Shown in pieces: positions 35,362 through 43,307 of a stretch of 61,298 nucleotides of DNA (positions are counted from its first letter, which is position 1; the number at the start of each line of letters is the position of its first letter). The notes below the pieces were generated by a model. It ran no database searches, was not told where the DNA came from, and saw nothing but the letters and a program-made list of their open reading frames with translations. The position numbers and the translations under genes were made by a program. The DNA is from Streptococcus zalophi (lineage in GTDB: Bacteria > Bacillota > Bacilli > Lactobacillales > Streptococcaceae): contig NZ_JAENBP010000009.1 in the NCBI RefSeq assembly GCF_016481285.1, positions 1 to 61,298 of the forward strand, read 5' to 3'.

Positions 35362-35390
35362 ATTATAGACTACATCTGTAGATTTATCAA
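35362..35390 (-). promoter_or_regulatory. copB promoter with CopY-type operator in the spacer
   Basis: On the minus strand, TTGATA (35385-35390) and TATAAT (35362-35367) are spaced 17 bases apart. The spacer holds TACATCTGTA at 35371-35380, a perfect match to the cop box TACANNTGTA. A repressor bound there would block RNA polymerase until copper releases it. Confidence 0.85.
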
Positions 35391-35548
35391 CTATTTTAGC
35401 CTTTTCATTTAAGAGGATGAGAAGAAGTTTTTTATTACAAAAAAATTAAACGGATAAAAGTAATAAAGTACTTTAAATGGCAAAACAAAAAAATTGTTAG
35501 CGCTGTCTTTTTATGATATTCTTAAAATATAAAAAGGAGGAGTTATAT

Positions 35549-35776
35549 ATGGAATGTCCAAAATGTCACAAAGAAATGACTCAAGGTTTCATTTATGGTG
35601 ATCGTTATGCCTTAAAATGGAGTCCAGCTGATAAAAAAGCTTTGGGTGGTATTTGGGTAACAGATGGTATAAAATTAAAAACCAATGCAAAATTACTCGG
35701 AAGACCTAAAACGGTTACTTTTGCTTGTGAGACGTGTGACCATCTGATTATTGACTTAAATACAGAACGTGCTTAA
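35549..35776 (+). CDS. Small zinc-ribbon protein (PF20097-like)
   Basis: The start at 35549 follows AGGAGGAG, giving 75 residues. Two CxxC pairs frame the protein: CPKC at 3-6 and CETC near residue 62. The GFIYGDRYALKWSP segment is typical of a small family with no known function. It is likely a structural zinc site. It stands alone and ends at the terminator at 35810. Confidence 0.8.
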   Translation: MECPKCHKEMTQGFIYGDRYALKWSPADKKALGGIWVTDGIKLKTNAKLLGRPKTVTFACETCDHLIIDLNTERA

Positions 35777-35809
35777 TCTTATTAAGTTTATTTAATTTAT
35801 CATTTAAAA

Positions 35810-35834
35810 ACCCCTGTTAAAAACAGGGGTCTTT
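35810..35834. terminator. Bidirectional terminator
   Basis: ACCCCTGTT (35810-35818) pairs with AACAGGGGT (35822-35830) with A/T flanks. It separates the zinc-ribbon gene from the converging carboxypeptidase gene. Confidence 0.85.
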
Positions 35835-35851
35835 TTAGTAGAGTCAGTTGA

Positions 35852-38800
35852 TTATTCTTTATTCCACTTGAAAGCTAACAGTCCAGAGCTAGCTGTTGCT
35901 GCCATACCAATTAATACCCAAACAACAGTTGTTTCATCACCAGTATTTGGTAAAGTAGTCGCTGTTGGTTGACTTGCCATCGGTTGAGTTGTGATTGCCA
36001 TTTGGGTGTGATTGTGATCGATAACAATAACATCTTTATCAGGAGTTTCTGATAATACTTTAAAGTCAGTCAGTTCACCACGTAAAACGGCATTACTTAC
36101 CCAGCGATAGAAGTATAGGGTGTGGAGCTTATTCATTGGATTACCAGCATAGATAAATAGTGGGTGATCCATATAAGTACCATCAATAGCCATTATTTGA
36201 CCTTTAACGGCATCATGACCTGGCCACCAACCGGAAATGTAAAAATCATTATCTGGAGAAACTGATAGTAATTGTTTGAACGTTGATGGTAATGATTTAA
36301 TCCAGCTACCTGAGTTGGAATAAACGAGGTCATTAGCTCGATAACCACTAGAGAGTGGATTAGTTTTATTAACGAGAGCTCTTAGGAGACCCTCATAAGA
36401 GTTGCCGTCATCTAGTGTTTCAGCATCAAAGCCATCTAAGACACCAAGTCTTTCTAGTTTTCTCATAGCAGAGCCACCAATGATAAGAGTTGGTTTTTTA
36501 CCAAGAAGATCTGCATCAAATTGATTGCTGTCTAAAACAAGCACATCTGCCTCATCAAGACTGTTTACAATTTCAAATCCCATTTGAGTAAGAGACAAGG
36601 TAGCCTCAGAAACAGAAGGATAGCCGAGATTTCTATTTGGATTACCAGGAGCATAGACTTTCATTGGTTTTAGTGGTATACCAATCGGTTCTTTATTGTA
36701 GAGTGGTGTTCCTAATAAAGCAAAATCCATTAAGAGATGACTGAAATCAGGTGTTTTCACCACATAGCCATCAGTTGTTAGGTAGACTTTTCCTCCTTGT
36801 TTTAAGAGAGCATTAACGGCTTGGATGCTACTAAGAGAATTGTTATGTATCATATAGTAGCTTGCTTTTTCATCAACAACAGTTCTAGGTGCCATTTGAT
36901 GAGTTGGTTGTCCTAATGCATCTTTAAAGAGATTTTCATTAAAGATAGCTTCTGCTTTAAAGCCCCTCATTGCTGGGAAATTCATCACTACTTCGGCATA
37001 CATTTCTGGCCAAGCAGACTCATCATTTCCTTTATAGAGAACATGGTTGGCATAACCACGTTTTGCTTGTGCCATGTCAATGACGAGGTCACCTTTTTTA
37101 TAGTTGCCGACATCTTTGGTTAATTCATTGACAACAACACCGTTACGTTTGAGGTAAGCAATCATCTCAAATGCTTGTTGACTATCACTTTCAGTAGACA
37201 GTCCCATTGGGATCACATAATAATCTGGGAAGAACTTAGGATTGTCGCCTTTAGGTCGACCAACAACGTTACCATTAGGGTCGATAAATTGATCTTCAGC
37301 CTTTTTATCTTCAATCTTATTAAGGCCTCTGAAGTAATAGTTGAGACGATTGATTGTAATCTCGTCTTTATTTTGGATATTATAGTTGATACCAGCTAAA
37401 ACAGCAGCATAACCTGCATAGAAAGATTGTTGGTTCATTTCAGGAATTTCAACGGTATGACCCAACACACCATGATGCATTGAGTAAACCGCAGTATAGC
37501 CTGAAAAGGCATCGTCCCAACCAGCACCATAATCAAGTCTTGGGATAATAAAGCTAGTGTATTTAGAGCTAGTAATTCCCGCAGTTCCCATGGCTTTTGC
37601 TTGTTCAAGCATGGTTTTTTCTAATAAGTCATACTCGAAGTTAAGGTCATGTGGCGGTGTTGCAGGCTCAATTAAAAATTCTTTAACAAAGCCATGAACA
37701 TCATAGAGTGATGCAGGATTCCATTTAGAAATTTGAGCTGCAATGGCACGAGTTTCTGGATTGGCTTGGTAACCAGCATCTCTATTAGGGTCAATGCCAT
37801 TAGCTAAGGAGCGAGTGTTTAACAAATCACCATCAGGATTTTCAGTAAAGTTAAAGATTAAAATAGCATGTTTCAGCAAATCTTTAACGTTTAGTAGGAC
37901 ACTCACTTGATTTTGATTAGCATCTAGTGTTTGGTAACTAACGGTGTCTTTAGTGGCAAAATCATTAAAGAGAAAGGCGATAATATCAATACCTGGTTGC
38001 TCATCAGCATGCGTGTTGTTGATAATGATAGGAACCTTATAATCAAGTTTTCCATCAGCAATTTGTTTGATAAGATTGGCTGGGTCTTGTAACATTTGAG
38101 GTGTAAAATGATCAAGGTAATCTGAGATATCTGATTCTTTATCAGCAACAATCCCCATTCTCAAGTCGCGTCCTTGAGCACTCTTACCAATAATTTCTAA
38201 ACCGACATAACGGTCGTTAGCATGATTAGTCATGGTGTCATCAACAAAAGCCACCATTTCTTCATAGGTTTGATAGCTCTCATATGGTCTAAAGGTTAAT
38301 GGTTTTTGAACAATGAGTTCTCCAGCACCATTACGTCCTTCTAAAACGTAGGTACCCATATAATCGCGAAAACTTCTTCTAATATTGTTTGGCCAGCGAA
38401 GACCTAAGTCTTCTCCTAGAAGAGGTTTTATCGTAAGAGTCGCTTGGTATTGTCCATTAGTATTTTGCACATTAGAAATAGCAATGAGTTGTTCACCTGT
38501 AAAGGTGCCATCTTCAATGATATAAGTTTTATCTGGTAAACCATTGACTTGCCAATTAATGTCAGTCTCAGGAGTTTCAACAGAGATAGCAACTTCATTT
38601 GTTTCTGAAAGGTAAACCGTTTGTTTTTCTAACGTGATTGGTGCCACTGCTTGTTGTGTTGCTATTGGTGTTTCTGCAATAGCAGCTTCATTTGCTGTAG
38701 TATCTGTCTCAACAGCGGTTTTTTTTGGTAAATGACTATCTTCAGTAACTGTTGGTAATATCACTTCTTGAGGAGTGATTTCTGTTTGAGTGTTGAATTC

Positions 38801-38989
38801 AGCAGCTTGTTCAACATTATTTTGATTCTCAGTTGGTTCAGATTGATTTTCTACCTGAGTAGTTGTAACGGTAGAAAGTTGTTCATCATTGGCATGAACC
38901 GGGGTAATGATTCCTTCTGCCATTAAGGCTAATAAAAATGATGCCGATAGGCCTACAATACTTTTAGGTAAACGTCGTTTTTTCACCAT
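35852..38989 (-). CDS. LPXTG-anchored M14-type zinc carboxypeptidase
   Basis: The 1,045-residue protein has a YSIRK-less signal peptide (1-33). A Thr/Glu-rich low-complexity stretch runs to about residue 115, then an Ig-like region. The M14 domain from about residue 230 shows the zinc HxxE motif in NNTHADEQPG, the FTENPDGDLLN segment, DVHGF for the second His, and a later HTVEIPE Glu. The end is LPNTGDE, a hydrophobic helix and a basic tail. It would trim peptides or proteins at the cell surface. GGAGGATAA precedes the start. Substrate is unknown. Confidence 0.92.
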   Translation of the reverse strand: MVKKRRLPKSIVGLSASFLLALMAEGIITPVHANDEQLSTVTTTQVENQSEPTENQNNVEQAAEFNTQTEITPQEVILPTVTEDSHLPKKTAVETDTTANEAAIAETPIATQQAVAPITLEKQTVYLSETNEVAISVETPETDINWQVNGLPDKTYIIEDGTFTGEQLIAISNVQNTNGQYQATLTIKPLLGEDLGLRWPNNIRRSFRDYMGTYVLEGRNGAGELIVQKPLTFRPYESYQTYEEMVAFVDDTMTNHANDRYVGLEIIGKSAQGRDLRMGIVADKESDISDYLDHFTPQMLQDPANLIKQIADGKLDYKVPIIINNTHADEQPGIDIIAFLFNDFATKDTVSYQTLDANQNQVSVLLNVKDLLKHAILIFNFTENPDGDLLNTRSLANGIDPNRDAGYQANPETRAIAAQISKWNPASLYDVHGFVKEFLIEPATPPHDLNFEYDLLEKTMLEQAKAMGTAGITSSKYTSFIIPRLDYGAGWDDAFSGYTAVYSMHHGVLGHTVEIPEMNQQSFYAGYAAVLAGINYNIQNKDEITINRLNYYFRGLNKIEDKKAEDQFIDPNGNVVGRPKGDNPKFFPDYYVIPMGLSTESDSQQAFEMIAYLKRNGVVVNELTKDVGNYKKGDLVIDMAQAKRGYANHVLYKGNDESAWPEMYAEVVMNFPAMRGFKAEAIFNENLFKDALGQPTHQMAPRTVVDEKASYYMIHNNSLSSIQAVNALLKQGGKVYLTTDGYVVKTPDFSHLLMDFALLGTPLYNKEPIGIPLKPMKVYAPGNPNRNLGYPSVSEATLSLTQMGFEIVNSLDEADVLVLDSNQFDADLLGKKPTLIIGGSAMRKLERLGVLDGFDAETLDDGNSYEGLLRALVNKTNPLSSGYRANDLVYSNSGSWIKSLPSTFKQLLSVSPDNDFYISGWWPGHDAVKGQIMAIDGTYMDHPLFIYAGNPMNKLHTLYFYRWVSNAVLRGELTDFKVLSETPDKDVIVIDHNHTQMAITTQPMASQPTATTLPNTGDETTVVWVLIGMAATASSGLLAFKWNKE

Positions 38990-39209
38990 GAATTATCCTC
39001 CTTTAAGTTAAGTTAAATTTAAGCTGAATTCACTTGTATTTTAACATTAAAAGCGCTTTCAAAACGTGATGGAATTAACACTCAGACAGCTTATTTTTAT
39101 CAAAAAATAATAAAGAAAAACACTCTTTTACCAGACAGTCAATACAGATGACATGATAAAAAAGAGACAGGGTCTTTTAACCCAGTCTCTGCAAGTAATG
39201 ATGCTTTTT
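38990..39209. other. Intergenic region with terminator for the tRNA-binding gene
   Basis: AGAGAC-GGG (39162-39171) pairs with CCC-GTCTCT (39181-39190), ending the minus-strand unit above it. Nothing else was recognised apart from the carboxypeptidase's presumed promoter. Confidence 0.65.
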
Positions 39210-39563
39210 TTAACCAGCTCTAGACCCGTTTGGAATTTGTTTTTCCGGTATAGCAAGTACTGGTGTGATGCCATCTTCATAGCCAATATCAAATAGCATG
39301 CCATGAGAGATGTGACCAAATAGTTTTCGAGGTTTTAAATTAACAACAAATAATGCTTGTTTTCCTTCAATTTCATAAGGATTTTGTCGCTCTTCTTTAA
39401 GACCACAAAGGATTGTTCTTGGTTCTGTTTCTCCCAAATCAACGGTTAATTTAACGAGAGTTTTTGATGCTTCAATATCTTCAACCCTTAAGATGGTGCC
39501 ACAACGAATATCGATTTTTTTAAGGTCATCCAAGGTAATTTCTGGTTTAATGTCGACTGTCAT
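39210..39563 (-). CDS. tRNA-binding-domain protein (CsaA/MetG-tail type)
   Basis: The 117-residue product is a free-standing OB-fold tRNA-binding domain: LDDLKKIDIRCGTILRVEDIE, VNLKPRKLFGHISHGML and PEKQIPNGSRAG. It resembles both CsaA and the C-terminal domain of methionyl-tRNA synthetase. It overlaps the end of the CYTH gene by 17 bases, so translation is probably coupled. Confidence 0.88.
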   Translation of the reverse strand: MTVDIKPEITLDDLKKIDIRCGTILRVEDIEASKTLVKLTVDLGETEPRTILCGLKEERQNPYEIEGKQALFVVNLKPRKLFGHISHGMLFDIGYEDGITPVLAIPEKQIPNGSRAG

Positions 39564-40080
39564 AAGAGTCCTCCTTTTTTAATAAGTCTATATAAGCCAC
39601 TGATATATAATCAGTATCCGAAACATTAAGTTTTTCAAGAATAGCATCTACCTTTTCTTGAGCTTGTTTAAGTGGTTCATTATCTACGACCATGTATTCT
39701 AATTCGATAAAATCACCTAAGTTTGTGACCCTATCTAAGTGAAAACGTACATTATATTTTAAAAAGAGCAGACGTGTCTTTTCAACAACGCCAACGCGCC
39801 CCAAAACTATTCCTAAAATCCTATCCAAACGTTGAGGCTTGTTAATCGTCCATATCTTGTAGTTGGAAAGTTTTGATTTGGAGAGATTAGGTCTTTGATA
39901 AAAAATCAATTGACTATCTTTTTCATTAATCTGACGGAGTTTTAGTCGGCCAAACCAAAAATGATAAAAAGTATCTCGTTGCTTTAAAGTGACAGGTTCT
40001 ACCTGAGTTAATTGATGAAATAGCTGTTTTGTTTTTTGATAATTTTTAATGCGTGCTTTAATTTCAATGTTTTTAGCCAA
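39547..40080 (-). CDS. CYTH-domain protein (class IV adenylate cyclase-like)
   Basis: The 177-residue product opens with NIEIKAR, the CYTH N-terminal motif, and has alternating charged strands such as GRLKLRQI, LIFYQRPN and FIELEYMV. CYTH proteins act on triphosphates (thiamine triphosphatase, inorganic triphosphatase, CyaB-type cyclase). The substrate cannot be told. GGAG precedes the start. It is the first gene of a two-gene unit. Confidence 0.82.
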   Translation of the reverse strand: MAKNIEIKARIKNYQKTKQLFHQLTQVEPVTLKQRDTFYHFWFGRLKLRQINEKDSQLIFYQRPNLSKSKLSNYKIWTINKPQRLDRILGIVLGRVGVVEKTRLLFLKYNVRFHLDRVTNLGDFIELEYMVVDNEPLKQAQEKVDAILEKLNVSDTDYISVAYIDLLKKEDSYDSRH

Positions 40081-40213
40081 AGGAGTTCTCCTCTTGTTTT
40101 CATCAGTATATCATAGTGTATACTTTATTGAAATCAATAAGGTGTTTAATATGCGTTTTATTCCTTTTTTTGTTAAAATGTAAAGTAATATTAATAGAAA
40201 TTGAGGTCGATAT

Positions 40214-42109
40214 ATGGTTCGATTACAAGATGATTTTTACAATGGAGTTAATGGTGACTGGATTGCGTCAGCCGTTATTCCTGATGATAAGCCAAGTACT
40301 GGCGGGTTTTATGATTTAGCCGATGAGATTGAAAAACTTATGCTTAAGACAACAGATGGTTGGCTAGAAGGTAAAGATGTGCCTAATGATGCTATTTTAC
40401 AAAACTTCGTCAAATTCCATCATCTCGTCTCTGATTTTGACACAAGAGAAAAATTAGGGGTTACTCCTGCTATGCCTTTAATCAAAGAATATCAGGAAAT
40501 GGAAAGCTTTAAAGACTTCACCCAAAAGCTAGCAAGTCTTGAGATGCAAGGTAAACCCAACTTAATGCCATTTGGTGCCTCACCAGATTTTATGGATGCA
40601 AGAACGAATGTTCTTTGGGCCTATGCACCAGGTACTATTTTACCAGATACGACTTTCTATGATGATGATAATGAAAGAGGTAAAGAATTACTAGCGATTT
40701 GGCGTGCTAACAAGGAAAAAATGCTTCCTCTATTTGGTTTTTCTGAAGAAGAAGTGAAAGATATACTAGATAAGATGATTGCGCTTGATGCCAAACTGGC
40801 AAAATACGTTTTATCAAGTGAAGAATCTTCAGAATACGCTAAGCTATACCATCCTTATGAATGGTCAGAATTTACAAAATTAGTGCCAGAGTTGCCACTT
40901 GATGACTTCTTTAAAGAAATCTTAGGACAGCTTCCAGATAAAGTAATTGTGCCTGAAGAGCGTTTTTGGACAGAATTCGCCAAAGAATTTTATTCAGAAA
41001 AAAATTGGCCTGCTTTAAAGGCTGTCTTACTTTCTGCAGCAGCACTCAATTGGACCTCTTATTTGACAGATGAAATTCGTGTCTTATCTGGCGAATACCA
41101 ACGTGCCATTTCTGGGACACCTCAAGCCATGGATAAGAAAAAAGCAGCCTTTTATCTGGCACAAGGCCCGTACAATCAAGCGCTTGGTTTATGGTATGCA
41201 GGTGAGAAGTTTTCACCAGAAGCTAAGGCTGATGTCGAGAAAAAAGTGGCGACCATGATTCAAGTTTATAAGGATCGTTTAGAAAAAAATGACTGGTTAC
41301 AAGAAGAAACACGTCAAAAAGCCATCACTAAACTTAATGTGATTACACCTCATATTGGCTACCCAGAAGAATTGCCAGAAACTTATGTTAAAAAGATTAT
41401 TGATGACAAACTTAGTTTGATTGAAAATGCGCAAAAATTAGCTGAAATTTCGATTGCTTATTCTTGGAGTAAGTGGAATCAACCGGTGAATCGTAAAGAA
41501 TGGCACATGCCAGCTCATATGGTTAACGCTTATTATGACCCTCAACAAAATCAAATTGTCTTTCCAGCAGCCATTCTTCAAGCACCATTTTATTCATTAG
41601 AACAAAGTTCTTCAGCTAACTATGGTGGTATTGGTGCAGTAATTGCTCATGAAATCTCGCATGCCTTTGATACCAACGGTGCTTCCTTTGATGAAAATGG
41701 TAGCTTAAAAGATTGGTGGACAAAAGAAGACTACGACGCCTTTAAAGAAAAAACAGACAAAGTAGTGGCCCAATTTGATGGTCAAGAGTCTCATGGTGCC
41801 AAGGTTAATGGTAAATTAACCGTTTCTGAAAACGTGGCCGACTTAGGTGGTCTAGCTTGTGCTTTAGAAGCTGCGAAAAAAGAAGCAGACTTTTCTGCCG
41901 AAGACTACTTTATCAATTTTGCTAAAATTTGGCGCATGAAAGCCCGTGAAGAATACATGCAAATGATAGTAGCTATTGATGTTCATGCCCCAGGTCATCT
42001 TAGAACCAATATTCAAGTGGCTAATTTTGATGATTTCTTTACAACTTTTGATGTGAAAGAAACAGATAAAATGTGGCGCAAAAAAGAAGATCGTCTCATT
42101 ATCTGGTAA
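40214..42109 (+). CDS. pepO: M13 endopeptidase PepO
   Basis: The 631-residue neprilysin-family metallopeptidase has HEISHAFD (HExxH) near residue 478, the downstream ENVADLGG Glu ligand near residue 537, and NAYYDP upstream, all diagnostic of M13. It cleaves peptides up to about 30 residues. In streptococci PepO acts in the cytoplasm and at the surface, where it can bind complement or plasminogen. Those roles are family knowledge. A signal peptide is not visible. Confidence 0.96.
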   Translation: MVRLQDDFYNGVNGDWIASAVIPDDKPSTGGFYDLADEIEKLMLKTTDGWLEGKDVPNDAILQNFVKFHHLVSDFDTREKLGVTPAMPLIKEYQEMESFKDFTQKLASLEMQGKPNLMPFGASPDFMDARTNVLWAYAPGTILPDTTFYDDDNERGKELLAIWRANKEKMLPLFGFSEEEVKDILDKMIALDAKLAKYVLSSEESSEYAKLYHPYEWSEFTKLVPELPLDDFFKEILGQLPDKVIVPEERFWTEFAKEFYSEKNWPALKAVLLSAAALNWTSYLTDEIRVLSGEYQRAISGTPQAMDKKKAAFYLAQGPYNQALGLWYAGEKFSPEAKADVEKKVATMIQVYKDRLEKNDWLQEETRQKAITKLNVITPHIGYPEELPETYVKKIIDDKLSLIENAQKLAEISIAYSWSKWNQPVNRKEWHMPAHMVNAYYDPQQNQIVFPAAILQAPFYSLEQSSSANYGGIGAVIAHEISHAFDTNGASFDENGSLKDWWTKEDYDAFKEKTDKVVAQFDGQESHGAKVNGKLTVSENVADLGGLACALEAAKKEADFSAEDYFINFAKIWRMKAREEYMQMIVAIDVHAPGHLRTNIQVANFDDFFTTFDVKETDKMWRKKEDRLIIW

Positions 42110-42123
42110 TAAAGGAGAGAAAA

Positions 42124-43014
42124 ATGAAACGTGTATTATTAGTGGTCAATCCAAGTTCAGGAGGCGAAAAAGCTAAAGAATTTGAAGATATGGCTAAAGA
42201 CAAGTTAGCTACCTATTTTGATGATGTTGTGGTCAAACACACCAAAAAAGGTGGTGACGCTAGAGATTTTGCTAAAGAAGCTACTAAAGATTATTTCCAT
42301 AGTGTTTTTGTTATGGGTGGGGATGGAACCGTTAATGAAGGTATTAGTGGTTTAGCAGAAGAAGACCACCGTCCTTATTTTGGCTTCTTCCCATTAGGAA
42401 CCGTTAATGACTTGGCTCGCGCCCTTAATATTCCACTTGATCCAAAAGAAGCTATCGATTCCATTGACTTTGACAATTTACATCCATTAGATATTGGTAA
42501 AATCAATGATTCCTATTTTATGAACGTTGTTGCTATTGGGACTATTCCTGAAGCTATCAATGATGTGGAATCAGAAGATAAAACCAAACTAGGTAAAATG
42601 GCTTACTTTGTTTCAGGATTCAAAAGTTTACTAGATCATCAATCTTATGACTTTAAAGTGACAGTAGATGGTAGTGAAAAAGAGATTAAAAGTAGCACCC
42701 TATTAATTGGATTAACCAATTCCATTGGTGGTTTTGAGCACCTCTTACCTGAAGCTGAAGTTAATGATGGTTTGTTGCACTTTGTTTATTTGAAAGACTC
42801 TAATTTATTAGAAACACTACAATCTGTCCCAAGTCTTTTATTTGGTGTTGATAATTCTAATCAACGTATTGGTTATGAAAAACCAAAAGAATTGGTGATT
42901 AAATTAGAAGAAACAAATGAGGAGTTAACCGTTAATGTCGATGGTGATGAAGGCGATGCTCTACCGGTAGCTATCAAAGTTTTACCATCACACCTAAAAG
43001 TTTACAGACCATAA
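42124..43014 (+). CDS. Diacylglycerol/lipid kinase family protein (YegS/DgkB type)
   Basis: The start is at 42124, after AAGGAGAG, giving 296 residues. The DAGK catalytic loop GGDGTVNE appears near residue 64, with VVNPSSGG at the N-terminus. The FPLGTVNDLARAL segment near residue 93 is the conserved nucleotide-binding part. It phosphorylates diacylglycerol or a related lipid, probably recycling diacylglycerol from lipoteichoic acid synthesis. It follows pepO by 14 bases on the same strand. Confidence 0.93.
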   Translation: MKRVLLVVNPSSGGEKAKEFEDMAKDKLATYFDDVVVKHTKKGGDARDFAKEATKDYFHSVFVMGGDGTVNEGISGLAEEDHRPYFGFFPLGTVNDLARALNIPLDPKEAIDSIDFDNLHPLDIGKINDSYFMNVVAIGTIPEAINDVESEDKTKLGKMAYFVSGFKSLLDHQSYDFKVTVDGSEKEIKSSTLLIGLTNSIGGFEHLLPEAEVNDGLLHFVYLKDSNLLETLQSVPSLLFGVDNSNQRIGYEKPKELVIKLEETNEELTVNVDGDEGDALPVAIKVLPSHLKVYRP

Positions 43015-43307
43015 AAATTACAACAAGTTCTATAATTGACTAGGTATACTAAAATACAACGTCTAGAAATTTTTAATAAGTTATCTTGTTACTACTATCA
43101 CTATTTATAAAATTGAGTTAGTAGAATCATACCTTAATTTTTCACCACTTAGTTAGAAAATTATCTATACTAGATTAAATAATTACTAGAGTTATCATTT
43201 TTAAAAACAAAAAAACATCTCTTGATTTGGATTGTCCCGAATCAAGAGATGTTTTTTTGTATTATATCACTTCTTATATTGAATCATTTTAATAGTTAAG
43301 TACATTG
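43015..43307. other. Intergenic region with a strong terminator
   Basis: A 17-bp perfect stem (43211-43227 with 43240-43256, CATCTCTTGATT core) with a T-tract separates two converging genes. Between 43015 and 43200 the sequence is A/T-rich and I see no gene. Confidence 0.8.
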
